From positions 1 to 64,000 of the forward strand of contig JAPPES010000031.1 in assembly GCA_028824125.1 (NCBI GenBank): 64,000 nucleotides of DNA. Reading direction: 5' to 3'. The notes below the pieces were generated by a model, which did not search any database, was not told the origin of the DNA, and saw only the letters and a list, made by a program, of their open reading frames with translations. Shown here in pieces: positions 1 to 7,096 of the stretch. Positions within the stretch are counted from its first letter, which is position 1. Every line of letters starts with the position of its first letter. Both the position numbers and the translations under genes were made by a program. The DNA comes from Candidatus Poribacteria bacterium (GTDB lineage Bacteria > Poribacteria > WGA-4E > WGA-3G).

Positions 1-53
1 AACTTTAGGACAACCGCCCTATTTATTCAATCATTTTTTTGGCGAAGGTATTG
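1..53. repeat. dispersed intergenic repeat, copy 1
   Basis: About 50 bases here match the stretch at 12485-12537, upstream of the WD40 gene at 12576, with a few substitutions and small indels (shared words include atttattcaa and ttttggcgaag). Neither copy lies in a gene. The rest of 54-248 is AT-rich and I see no gene in it. The function is unknown; a decayed mobile-element end is possible. Confidence 0.55.
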
Positions 54-248
54 ATAGTATATAAAATATATTAAGTCAAATAAACGTGAAAGATAATAAT
101 ATGAATAGTGTAATAAAAACATTATCAGACCCTTAATATCATTGATCTGTACCGCCCATTTGACAATTTCCACTAAACGTATTGCAATTCAGATATTAAC
201 AGTGCCAATGTAAACTACTGGCACTGTTAATAATTTTAATCTTCATCC

Positions 249-566
249 CTAAGATATTTTCCTATGTAAAAGTTGAAATATCCATCCAGATTGAACTAAT
301 CGATATACGCCACGCTTCACTCTTTTAATTTGATTGTCTTTAATTAATTTTTGTATTGTTTTATCGATAGATTGCTCAATACCAAAATCACGCCCACGAC
401 TTTTAGAGATAATTGGTGTACTAAATTCTATAAAACCTTTTCTCTCAAATTCCGTCATAAACTCTGTGATTTCACTTTTATTGCTTATTCGATTTGAATA
501 ATTGAGTAAATAATCTGCAATACAAAATCCGACTTCATCAGCTAACGCAATCTTATCACTACGCAT
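249..566 (-). CDS. small hypothetical protein, possibly winged-helix
   Basis: This 105-residue basic, soluble protein is not one I recognise. A good ribosome binding site (AGGAG) sits just before the ATG, inside a small palindrome (ATGTTCT/AGAACAT). The C-terminal half (IKRVKRGVYRL) resembles the wing of winged-helix regulators, such as those heading some abortive-infection antitoxins, but the match is short and by eye. It stands alone at the edge of an islet of small unknown genes and hairpins. The palindrome over its start could be an autoregulatory operator, which is inference only. Confidence 0.6.
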   Translation of the reverse strand: MRSDKIALADEVGFCIADYLLNYSNRISNKSEITEFMTEFERKGFIEFSTPIISKSRGRDFGIEQSIDKTIQKLIKDNQIKRVKRGVYRLVQSGWIFQLLHRKIS

Positions 567-642
567 AATGTTCTCCTAGAACATACATGTACCACGTTCC
601 ATCACAATTTGACAAATTTCATGGAACATGGTAACATGTGTG

Positions 643-672
643 TTAATGCATGTGTGCCAACACATGCATTAA
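643..672. repeat. perfect inverted repeat, 13-bp arms, 4-nt loop
   Basis: The arms ttaatgcatgtgt and acacatgcattaa are exact complements around the loop gcca. It lies in the gap between two minus-strand genes, upstream of the 105-aa gene. No T-run follows on either strand, so an operator or RNA structure is as likely as a terminator. Confidence 0.8.
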
Positions 673-702
673 TCAACTACAAGGCGGCTGGCAAACCTGC
701 CT

Positions 703-765
703 TCAATGTTGTTTCCTTAGGCACCTCAATTAGTAGTGTAATGAGCACTGATTGAGGTGCTTTTA
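703..765 (+). ncRNA. candidate sRNA A: conserved 18-mer plus terminator hairpin
   Basis: An 18-base word ending GTTTCCTTAG (703-720) is followed at once by a hairpin with 10-bp perfect arms gcacctcaat/attgaggtgc (721-730 and 751-760) and a T-rich tail (ttttatttatt). The same 18-mer occurs once more, at 1556-1573, also directly before a hairpin of unrelated sequence. A conserved unstructured word followed by an intrinsic-terminator hairpin is the usual layout of a trans-acting sRNA. The word contains TTTCCTTA, which is complementary to Shine-Dalgarno sequences. No promoter was clearly seen for this copy. The hairpin may instead simply terminate plus-strand transcription, because the neighbouring lipoprotein gene (767) converges here. 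Confidence 0.35.
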
Positions 766-766
766 T

Positions 767-1348
767 TTATTCCACTAGAATAGGTTGATGCACAATCTTT
801 TTATCTTCAGTCACGATAAATTCGGATTGGATATGCCATCGCCCATTCCAATCAGCATGAGTTTTGAGTTCATAGATTCTGACTTTGAATTTATATTTCT
901 TATTCGGAACAATATCTTCCTCTTCGCCATCTTCATCTAATACATGGATATCAGCACCATGAGACGTTATGTTGAAAGTCATGCCTCTCCTATTTGTAAA
1001 TAAGTCTACAGAACGTGCATGATGCAGTTTCTTTACGGTCGCCTCAAAAGTCAATATTTTATCGAGAAATTGTTCAGGATCATTGAGTATCTCTGAAAAC
1101 AACACATCCATATTTGGATCACTTGTATCGCGTTTGGATAGATCCACAAGGCACGGACTGTCAGCCTTGATTGTAATAACATCGCCTTCTACAGATGGAG
1201 TTTCTACAAGGCATTCGGACAGTCGATCTATATCACCCTCATCTCTGAACATACCTATGAAATAATTAGGTTTTACATCAGTTCCACATCCAATTGCCAG
1301 AACTAGTGCCGTTAGGATTAAAATCCCTAAACATCTTGAAATGAACAT
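767..1348 (-). CDS. predicted lipoprotein of unknown function
   Basis: This 193-residue protein has a classic lipoprotein signal: a short basic start, a hydrophobic stretch and a lipobox ending AIGC near residue 21. The ribosome binding site AAGGAG lies correctly before the ATG. The mature part is acidic in its middle and ends in a beta-rich segment (YKFKVRIYEL...WHIQSEFIV) that looks like a small beta-barrel or OB-like fold, but I recognise no family. It probably sits in the inner or outer membrane facing the periplasm. It has no operon partner. Its 3' end meets the hairpin at 721-760. Confidence 0.75.
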   Translation of the reverse strand: MFISRCLGILILTALVLAIGCGTDVKPNYFIGMFRDEGDIDRLSECLVETPSVEGDVITIKADSPCLVDLSKRDTSDPNMDVLFSEILNDPEQFLDKILTFEATVKKLHHARSVDLFTNRRGMTFNITSHGADIHVLDEDGEEEDIVPNKKYKFKVRIYELKTHADWNGRWHIQSEFIVTEDKKIVHQPILVE

Positions 1349-1496
1349 TCTTATATCTCCTTGAATTATGTAATTATGAGAAACAGCTGCTATCCCTCAA
1401 TCAAAGGAAGTATGTATAATTAAGCAAAAAAGCCAATATTCTGCACAGGTAATTCACAGTACTCTAAAAAATATTGTAAATTGCAGTACAAAAATA

Positions 1497-1526
1497 TTGA
1501 CAAACTTCTGCAAGGCATGTTATACT
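1497..1526 (+). promoter_or_regulatory. sigma70-like promoter before candidate sRNA B
   Basis: TTGACA (1497-1502) and TATACT (1521-1526) are separated by 18 bases, a near-consensus pair. No credible ORF follows on the plus strand for 400 bases; instead there is the 18-mer and two strong hairpins, which suggests a noncoding transcript. Confidence 0.5.
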
Positions 1527-1532
1527 TAAACT

Positions 1533-1670
1533 AACGAGGGATAGCAAATTGAATCTCAATGTTGTTTCCTTAGTTACAGACAAGGTTTTCACTACCAATG
1601 GTAACCTTGTCGACCAAAATTTGACTCGTTGTGATAAATCTACGTGATGACTCACAACGAGTCATCAACA
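1533..1670 (+). ncRNA. candidate sRNA B: 18-mer and two hairpins
   Basis: Downstream of the promoter at 1497 lies the second copy of the 18-base word (1556-1573). It is followed by hairpin 1 (gacaaggtt/aaccttgtc, 1579-1587 and 1603-1611) and hairpin 2 (13-bp perfect arms around tgactcgttgtga, 1622-1634 and 1652-1664). The ORF that the track places here on the minus strand (1464-1655) runs through both hairpins and has no ribosome binding site. Promoter, shared word and structures together support a noncoding RNA of about 130 nt. There is no T-run after hairpin 2, so the 3' end is uncertain. Confidence 0.35.
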
Positions 1671-1763
1671 CGTCTATTATTGTAACATATCAAATCTGGA
1701 TTGTCAAATAAAATTACACTTTTTTGACCTTTTGACTGATACCTGATTACTGAACAACAGAAA

Positions 1764-1829
1764 TTAACAAGAACTAAGCGTCAAATCCCCATGATGAATC
1801 ATGAGGATTTGACGCTTAGTTCTTGTTAA
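1764..1829. repeat. 32-bp-arm hairpin, IS200/IS605-like palindrome
   Basis: A nearly perfect palindrome with 32-bp arms, one mismatch and a 2-nt centre. Its core (aaatcccc...gaggattt) resembles the subterminal hairpins of IS200/IS605-type elements and palindrome-associated repeats, but there is no transposase nearby. Immediately after it (1828-1858) comes a second, smaller hairpin, aaaacctgcac...gtgtaggtttt, which recurs in inverted orientation at 2689-2711. Confidence 0.75.
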
Positions 1830-1830
1830 A

Positions 1831-1853
1831 ACCTGCACAGAAATTCCGTGTAG
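1831..1853 (+). repeat. shared 23-nt hairpin element, copy 1
   Basis: CCTGCACAG-AAATT-CCGTGTAGG forms a stem-loop. The reverse complement of 2689-2711 gives the same layout with the same AAATT loop and the same G-T pair at stem position four, while other pairs differ. Retention of the fold with changed bases suggests that the RNA or single-strand structure matters. Both copies are flanked by A/T runs, so they may be intrinsic terminators, this copy for plus-strand and the other for minus-strand transcripts. Confidence 0.5.
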
Positions 1854-1860
1854 GTTTTGC

Positions 1861-1889
1861 TTGACTTTACCTCAACCCTATGCAATACT
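1861..1889 (+). promoter_or_regulatory. possible promoter for the 71-aa gene
   Basis: TTGACT (1861-1866), a 17-base spacer and AATACT (1884-1889) lie about 40 bases before the ATG at 1927, whose ribosome binding site is ACGGAGG. Confidence 0.4.
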
Positions 1890-1926
1890 AACCCTGTTTT
1901 AATTTTAAAAACGGAGGTTCAGTACA

Positions 1927-2142
1927 ATGGCAACTTGTGAAATAATGGAACGTAAACTAATCGAAAAAGAAAAGCAGGTAACAGATCTTCATATACTATG
2001 TTGTGAATTAGAAATTATAGAAAGAAAAAGAGGTACTTGGGATAAAGGTGCAAGGCAATTTATTAAACGACTTCGCAAAGCAGCTAAGCGTCATGAGATG
2101 ATATATCGTCAGATGGTTTATCAGCAGAAGCAGCACTCTTAA
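1927..2142 (+). CDS. small charged helical protein, unknown
   Basis: This 71-residue, highly basic protein has a strong ribosome binding site (ACGGAGG) and a plausible upstream promoter. It is predicted to be almost entirely helical (MERKLIEKEKQVTDL..., then RKRGTWDKGARQFIKRLRKAAKRH), so a short coiled coil or nucleic-acid-binding helix is plausible. I recognise no family. Its 3' end overlaps by 59 bases the 3' end of the convergent 80-aa gene on the other strand, an unusually deep convergent overlap. Confidence 0.55.
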   Translation: MATCEIMERKLIEKEKQVTDLHILCCELEIIERKRGTWDKGARQFIKRLRKAAKRHEMIYRQMVYQQKQHS

Positions 2143-2326
2143 GTCGATTAAGTAGGTTTGAAAGATTATATTGATGATCTTTAATAAGTTTTATTACTGC
2201 AGATAATTCTTTAACGTCTTTTGGATGTTGATTTGCAATAATATTAACAGTCCTTATAAGGTCATCAATTTCAGGTTTCACATGGCGTTCACAAAATAAT
2301 TCTTCAAGTGTAGGTTCATTATTCAT
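2084..2326 (-). CDS. small acidic helical protein, unknown
   Basis: This 80-residue acidic helical protein is preceded by a strong AGGGGG ribosome binding site. It has no signal peptide and no recognised domain. It overlaps convergently with the basic 71-aa gene (2084-2142). One protein is basic and the other acidic, and both are helical, so a partner pair is possible but unproven; the 3' overlap would also allow antisense control between the two mRNAs. Confidence 0.55.
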   Translation of the reverse strand: MNNEPTLEELFCERHVKPEIDDLIRTVNIIANQHPKDVKELSAVIKLIKDHQYNLSNLLNRLKSAASADKPSDDISSHDA

Positions 2327-2387
2327 AATTTTAATACCCCCTTAATTATTTATTAATTGAGAGTAATTATATATTATCAAAGATAAA

Positions 2388-2421
2388 AAGTCAATCTAAA
2401 TCTCATGATCTAGATTGACTT
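2388..2421. repeat. inverted repeat, 11-bp arms
   Basis: aagtcaatcta and tagattgactt are exact complements separated by 12 bases. It lies upstream of the 80-aa minus-strand gene in a gap (2327-2841) that holds three different hairpins and a decayed reading frame. Confidence 0.7.
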
Positions 2422-2443
2422 ATACTTCAAACCTAAATTCTAA

Positions 2444-2632
2444 CGGAAAGTCGCTAAACAATATTCATTCAGTCAGCACTACTTCTGTAAGCCAAGATCT
2501 GCTGGGTATCTACATCCACAAGCTAAAGCATGGGGATGTAGATACCCAGTTCTTGCTAATGATGGACAACCTGCGGAATGGGCGATTGAATATTTTTATA
2601 TGGTTAATAAGGAATTATTGGATACGCCATAA
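2444..2632 (+). pseudogene. possible decayed reading frame (no start codon)
   Basis: A 63-codon open frame ends NDGQPAEWAIEYFYMVNKELLDTP and reads like real protein in its last third, but it has no start codon or ribosome binding site after the preceding stop at 2441. The palindrome at 2502-2549 runs through its middle. It may be the end of a gene disrupted by the palindrome. The overlapping ORF in the track (2415-2666) looks less protein-like and starts inside a hairpin. Neither frame is well supported. Confidence 0.25.
2502..2549. repeat. IS200/IS605-like palindrome, 16-bp perfect arms
   Basis: ctgggtatctacatcc and its exact complement flank a 16-base centre containing agctaaagc, the kind of loop seen in IS200/IS605 end hairpins. 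It aligns over its length with the palindrome at 3254-3295 (shared: atctacatcc...ctaaag...ggggat), so the two are members of one family. No tnpA or tnpB is present in the window. Confidence 0.65.
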
Positions 2633-2673
2633 AAATATCATGTTAAGATTGATATTATATCAATGATATGCAT

Positions 2674-2726
2674 ATAACAAGTAAAAATCCTACACAGAAT
2701 TTCCATGCAGGATTTTTACTTGTTAT
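2674..2726 (-). terminator. 18-bp-arm hairpin containing element copy 2
   Basis: The arms ataacaagtaaaaatcct and aggatttttacttgttat are perfect complements. The centre (2689-2711) is the inverted copy of the 23-nt hairpin at 1831-1853. On the minus strand the stem is followed by an AT-rich stretch. It could terminate a minus-strand transcript, or be part of a mobile palindrome. Confidence 0.55.
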
Positions 2727-2841
2727 TATTTAGAAAACGCGGTAACATATTAATAATCTATTATTACAGAGCACAACAACTGCAATCTCTGAGAAAGACT
2801 GCAGTTGCTTATAGTGCCTTAGAACTAAAAGGAGAAGAACG

Positions 2842-3126
2842 ATGATCACTTTTATATTCCAAGATCTTGTTATGGAATTTGAAACTACAGATGAACTTTT
2901 TAATGATCCATTATTCAAATTGATATCAAAGAGATTCGAACTTGAAAATCAGATGCAAGAAACTAATCAACAGATGATATTATCGAATATTAGAATGCAA
3001 CACATCTTAGGTGTCAATGAAAAAAGTATCGGCTTTTCACTAAACGATGACGAAGCAAAATTCAAGCTGGATCATCTTTCAAAAACAAATCAAATTCCAA
3101 GCGTATTATACCAGTTTGTGAATTAA
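2842..3126 (+). CDS. small hypothetical protein
   Basis: This 94-residue protein has a good ribosome binding site (AAAGGAG, seven bases before the ATG). It is acidic and mostly helical in the middle (FELENQMQETNQQMILSNIRMQ), with no membrane segment, signal or recognised domain. It is the last of four small orphan genes in the hairpin-rich islet. Its sequence style resembles small accessory or phage-derived genes, but nothing specific supports that. Confidence 0.6.
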   Translation: MITFIFQDLVMEFETTDELFNDPLFKLISKRFELENQMQETNQQMILSNIRMQHILGVNEKSIGFSLNDDEAKFKLDHLSKTNQIPSVLYQFVN

Positions 3127-3253
3127 TTGTCAAGCAAAAACCCTTATACCCACTGGATTCATGACGGTTTTTTATGCCCAAAAACCACTCACTGCAAATC
3201 AATTTGAATGTATTTGAGTCAGATAGGATTATTGGGCATACTAAGTCCTACTG

Positions 3254-3295
3254 GACATCTACATCCCCGATCTAAAGATGCGGGGATTTGATGTC
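3254..3295. repeat. IS200/IS605-like palindrome forming the end of a WD40 gene
   Basis: gacatc...atccccg and cggggat..gatgtc form a stem around atctaaagatg. On the minus strand this palindrome encodes the last residues (DIKSPHL) and the TAG stop of the WD40 gene at 3272. The sequence is related to the palindrome at 2502-2549. The gap 3127-3253 holds no gene; it has an 8-bp inverted repeat tgcccaa/ttgggca. Confidence 0.6.
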
Positions 3296-4942
3296 AAGAA
3301 GTGTGTTAAGTGTCGCAAGTTTTTCACCAGTTTTGACATCCCATAAGTGTGTTTCACCAGGCGCGCCACCTGTAGCAAGAATGGTCCCATCGGGAGAGAA
3401 GCCCACTACCACGTCACCAATAAATTGGCGCGCCTCAAGGCGAAAAAGTTCTGCACCAGTTTTGACATCCCATAAAAGAGTTTCATTGGCATCGCTTGTC
3501 GCAAATATCTTTTTATTTGGAGAGAACGCAAAGGCGTTTACTTTCCCAATCAGCGTAAGGAGTTCGTCCCCCGCGGGCAAATTCCACAGCTGAGTTTTAT
3601 TGTGCGGTATCAACGTTGTAGGAACGTTACTCCCCTTCGACTCAACTATAGTATCAACTCCGTGACTGGCAAACAGCGTTGCATCCGAGGAAAATACCGC
3701 TCCCACAGTGCTATCATAGGACGCTACGGATGGAGCAGCTATATCTTTTCCTATTTTTAGATTCCATATCTGAACTGTACCATTAGATGATGCACTCGCA
3801 AGCATGGTATTATCCACAGTGAAAGCTAAGGCTTTGACCGACTCTGCATGTTCAGTGGTAAAAATAGAACGTTCTTGGCCAGTATTTACGTCCCAGAATC
3901 GCACTGTCCCATCAGCACTTCCGCTGGCAAGAAGCCCTTTTTCGGTAGGAGAGAACGCTAATGCTTTGATACTATTCTTATGTCGTGTAAGCATTCCGCG
4001 CCACTTCCCATTTTGGACATTCCATAACTGAATTGTGTTGTCGAAACTGCCGCTCGCAAGCATAGTACTGTCGTGTGAAAAAGCCAAGGCATCAATCTTT
4101 TCTGTATGCCCTTTAAGAATAACACGCTCGGTCTTTGTTGCCGTATCCCATAATCGCACTGTATTGTCATCATGTGCACTTGCGATGGTTTTACTGTCCG
4201 GGGAATACGCTATTGCTTGAACTCCTTTTGACACCTCCTTTTCATCCGCGTCATCGTTGAGCAATTCTGGAATGGGATTCACTACAACTGGTTGTTCCTT
4301 CTCTTTGAAAATTTCCTCTTCGTGTCCTGAGCCAGTATACCCTAAACGGACATTACCGTTTTCTTCGTGTCCAGTGACAAAGGTTTTACCATCTTGCGAG
4401 AATGCTAATACTCTTCTTGGCAAAAAACTACTTTTCTGTTCCAGTTTTTCGCCGGTTTCTACATCCCATTCAGTGATATAAAGATTTAAGCCAAGACCGG
4501 TAAGCGTTTTGTTCTCCTTCGTAAATACTAATGTTGAAACTCTTGCGATTCTGTCGGGCACCTCAATGGATAAACGTTTACTACCAGTTTCTGTATCCCA
4601 CAACTGAATACTTGCGTTTAGAGTTCCACAGCTTGCGAGGATTTTTCCATCTGTTGAAAATGCAAGTGAATTGAAATATCTAACATCCCCCGTAGGCAAA
4701 GATATCTCTTTTCCATCCTCTACATCATATAACCAAACCCCAACATCCGTTCCCACTGCCAGGCGAGTACCATCCGGTGAAAACCGCATCACATTAATCC
4801 CGCCTTTGCCAAGACGAGCGATTGCACCTTCTGGTAGACCGACCTGTGTGTTGTCTTGCGCAAAGCTGGCTGAAATCGGAAGAAGACTCAGAACTAAAAT
4901 TGAAAAATAAAAAATAGAATGGCAGTACCGCCCCTTTTTCAT
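3272..4942 (-). CDS. exported WD40 repeat protein
   Basis: A secreted beta-propeller protein. The start at residue 6 of the track ORF (MKKGRYC...) is preferred because GGAGG lies eight bases before it. A signal peptide ends near SASFAQ. The mature protein opens with LPEGAIARLGKG, a block shared with the WD40 proteins at 12576 and 34150, followed by about ten WD40 repeats with FSPDG/LASGS/LWD motifs from about residue 45 to the end. Such propellers are protein-interaction scaffolds; no enzymatic domain is present. The last repeat stops abruptly after LATLNT, and the final residues come from the palindrome at 3254-3295, so the native C-terminus may have been replaced. Confidence 0.88.
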   Translation of the reverse strand: MKKGRYCHSIFYFSILVLSLLPISASFAQDNTQVGLPEGAIARLGKGGINVMRFSPDGTRLAVGTDVGVWLYDVEDGKEISLPTGDVRYFNSLAFSTDGKILASCGTLNASIQLWDTETGSKRLSIEVPDRIARVSTLVFTKENKTLTGLGLNLYITEWDVETGEKLEQKSSFLPRRVLAFSQDGKTFVTGHEENGNVRLGYTGSGHEEEIFKEKEQPVVVNPIPELLNDDADEKEVSKGVQAIAYSPDSKTIASAHDDNTVRLWDTATKTERVILKGHTEKIDALAFSHDSTMLASGSFDNTIQLWNVQNGKWRGMLTRHKNSIKALAFSPTEKGLLASGSADGTVRFWDVNTGQERSIFTTEHAESVKALAFTVDNTMLASASSNGTVQIWNLKIGKDIAAPSVASYDSTVGAVFSSDATLFASHGVDTIVESKGSNVPTTLIPHNKTQLWNLPAGDELLTLIGKVNAFAFSPNKKIFATSDANETLLWDVKTGAELFRLEARQFIGDVVVGFSPDGTILATGGAPGETHLWDVKTGEKLATLNTLLDIKSPHL

Positions 4943-5058
4943 AACTAAATCCTCCAAATCGGCTGTTAGATGTTATATCAGGGAACATGGACTACGTAAT
5001 AGATGGGTAAACACTGTTAGAATAAGACCATTTATGAGGTCCGTTGTAACTTCAATTT

Positions 5059-5092
5059 AGGCACACCCCTCTTTTACTTTACGGGTGTGCCT
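5059..5092 (-). terminator. hairpin after the DUF1501 gene
   Basis: AGGCACACCC and GGGTGTGCCT are perfect 10-bp arms with a 14-base loop, seven bases beyond the DUF1501 stop codon. The following T content is weak, so termination strength is uncertain. Confidence 0.55.
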
Positions 5093-5098
5093 ACCACT

Positions 5099-6538
5099 TT
5101 ATGCTAAAATGTCGCGGACAACATGCCCGTGCACGTCTGTGAGGCGGAAATCTCGACCTTGGAAACGGTACGTCAGTTTTTCGTGGTCAATGCCGAATAG
5201 ATGCAGCATTGTTGCATGGAAGTCATGCACATGCACAATGTTTTCAACGGCGTTGTAGCCAAGTTCATCAGTGTTACCGTAACTAATACCGCCTTTGACA
5301 CCGCCGCCTGCCATCCACATCGAAAATCCCTTGATGTGATGGTCGCGCCCGCTACCTTGTGCCATCGGTGTTCTGCCGAACTCGCCACCCCAGATAATCA
5401 AAGTCTCATCTAACATGCCGCGCTGTTTTAAATCGTTAACGAGTGCTGCTGTTGCCTTATCGACATATCCTGCAGTTGTCTTAATAGCGTTCTGTATACC
5501 ACCGTGATGATCCCATCCGCGATGATAGAGTTGGATAAAGCGAACGCCACGTTCTGCTAACCTTCGGGCAAGTAGGCAGTTTGATGCGTAAGACCCATCG
5601 CCAGGCTTTGCACCATACATATCAAGGATGTTCTGTGGTTCTTTGGAAATATCAGTCAATTCAGGGACACTCGTTTGCATGCGGAATGCCATCTCATATT
5701 GATTGATACGTGTAGCTATAGTTGGGTCATCAACCGTTTCGTTCAACATGCTGTTTAGGGTTTGTACTGCGCCAACAACGTCATGCTGCTGTTCCTGGCT
5801 TACACCGCCAGGACTTGAGACATAATGAACAGGATCGCCACTTGAATGGAACTGAACACCCTGAAATTGTCCAGGGAGAAACCCGCTATGCCACTGTCGA
5901 GTTGCAATCGGTTGGTCTTGTCCACCACCAGAGGATATTAGAACAACATATCCGGGAAGATTCTCATTTTCACTGCCGAGACCGTATAACAACCACGACC
6001 CCATGCTCGGTCTTCCTGAAATAGCAGTCCCTGTGTTCATAAAGGTGTGGGCAGGATCGTGATTAATCTGTTCGGTACGTAGTGATCTAACAATGCAAAT
6101 ATCGTCTGCAAGACTACCAATGTGTGGAAACGCAGAACTCATCTCCTGTCCCGACTCCCCGAATTTTTTGAATTCATGGGTTGGTCCAAGACATTTAAGC
6201 GAATTTGCCTGCCCCTGTAGCTGCGCAATCGGTTGTCCTTTGGTGAACGACTGCGGCATCGGTTTACCGTGCATCTCTGCCAATTTCGGTTTGTAATCCA
6301 AAGTCTCTAAATGCGAGGGACCTCCCGCCATACAGAGATGAATCACACATTTTGCTTTCGGTGCCACGTGCGGCTCTGTAATTATGCCGGGCCACCGTTC
6401 AATCTGCGGTGCGGCATCTAATATTGAGGGTGTAAGTAGGGATGCAAGTGCAAACGACCCGATGCCGCGTGCTGTTTTCCCTAAAAATGTACGCCTTGTA
6501 AGGCGCAGTTTCGTTTCTTGATGAATATCCATAGCCAT
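5099..6538 (-). CDS. Tat-exported DUF1501 protein
   Basis: A 479-residue DUF1501 protein of the alkaline-phosphatase/sulfatase-like superfamily, typical of planctomycetes and Poribacteria. The N-terminus carries a twin-arginine signal (TRRTFLG, residues 14-20) and a hydrophobic stretch ending DAAP, so it should be exported folded. Family landmarks include the early HLCMAGGPSHLETLDYKP block, RSLRTEQINHDPAH, the WDHHGG segment and GGEFGRTP near the C-terminus. The biochemical activity of DUF1501 proteins is not established. These genes normally pair with DUF1549/DUF1553 cytochromes; here that partner lies at 9203-12289 on the same strand. It starts 18 bases after the aspartic protease gene, so the two are probably cotranscribed. 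Confidence 0.92.
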   Translation of the reverse strand: MAMDIHQETKLRLTRRTFLGKTARGIGSFALASLLTPSILDAAPQIERWPGIITEPHVAPKAKCVIHLCMAGGPSHLETLDYKPKLAEMHGKPMPQSFTKGQPIAQLQGQANSLKCLGPTHEFKKFGESGQEMSSAFPHIGSLADDICIVRSLRTEQINHDPAHTFMNTGTAISGRPSMGSWLLYGLGSENENLPGYVVLISSGGGQDQPIATRQWHSGFLPGQFQGVQFHSSGDPVHYVSSPGGVSQEQQHDVVGAVQTLNSMLNETVDDPTIATRINQYEMAFRMQTSVPELTDISKEPQNILDMYGAKPGDGSYASNCLLARRLAERGVRFIQLYHRGWDHHGGIQNAIKTTAGYVDKATAALVNDLKQRGMLDETLIIWGGEFGRTPMAQGSGRDHHIKGFSMWMAGGGVKGGISYGNTDELGYNAVENIVHVHDFHATMLHLFGIDHEKLTYRFQGRDFRLTDVHGHVVRDILA

Positions 6539-6556
6539 ATTTCTCCTTCATAGTTG

Positions 6557-6970
6557 TCAGAGGATTTTTATCATCCATTCACCATCATGTGCAGGGTTAT
6601 GGATTAATCCTTTTTTTATGTCAACACAGAGGTCCAGAGCTTTCAAAATTATGTGTCCAACGAGGACAGGCATTCCTTCTGAAAGTTCAGTTGCGCGGAT
6701 AGTGTCACTTCGCTCCAAGACAGTATATTCTACCTCTGAATAAACGAAGCGTTCCACGATGCCGTTTGCAGTTTTTACTTGAATCTTTCTAAGTGGTATA
6801 AGTCCAAGTTGTTCGATGAGCGGTATCGGTAAGCAGAGCCCGGTTGCCCCCGTATCAACGAGTGCATCTTTGACGGTGAGTTGCCGTACATCTTCTGGGT
6901 TCTTAATCCCAGCTCTTACTAAAACCAGATCATCCTGATTTGCGAGTTCGATTCGTGTTGTCTGTTCCAT
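6557..6970 (-). CDS. retropepsin-like aspartic protease
   Basis: A 137-residue single-domain clan AA aspartic protease. The catalytic motif DTGAT lies at residues 39-43 (ALVDTGATGLCLP), followed by a LIGxxxLxxL-like segment (VLVGHIILKALDLCVD) near residue 105. The length matches bacterial retropepsin-like proteins, which must dimerise to build the active site with one Asp from each chain. There is no signal peptide or membrane helix, so it should act in the cytoplasm. The DUF1501 gene follows after 18 bases. The substrate is unknown; it might process its operon partners, but that is only inference. Confidence 0.85.
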   Translation of the reverse strand: MEQTTRIELANQDDLVLVRAGIKNPEDVRQLTVKDALVDTGATGLCLPIPLIEQLGLIPLRKIQVKTANGIVERFVYSEVEYTVLERSDTIRATELSEGMPVLVGHIILKALDLCVDIKKGLIHNPAHDGEWMIKIL

Positions 6971-7096
6971 TTTAATGCTTCTTGTTTTTTCATTAAGACT
7001 TATGCAATAATATAGAATTGTGTTATACTACCCGTTATTATACAAATGAGTTAGTATGTTTCAACCCAATTAACCTATTTTAATGGACTAAATTGC

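Noticed and set aside
1464-1655. 63-aa ORF on the minus strand
   Set aside because: No ribosome binding site; it runs through two strong hairpins and the conserved 18-mer, so a noncoding role is likelier.
2415-2666. 83-aa ORF on the plus strand
   Set aside because: It starts at a TTG inside an inverted repeat and crosses the IS200/IS605-like palindrome; another frame there reads more like protein but lacks a start.
643-2726. Integron attC sites / cassette array
   Set aside because: Small ORFs with palindromes suggested it, but the core sites RYYYAAC and GTTRRRY are not found at the hairpin ends and no integrase is present.
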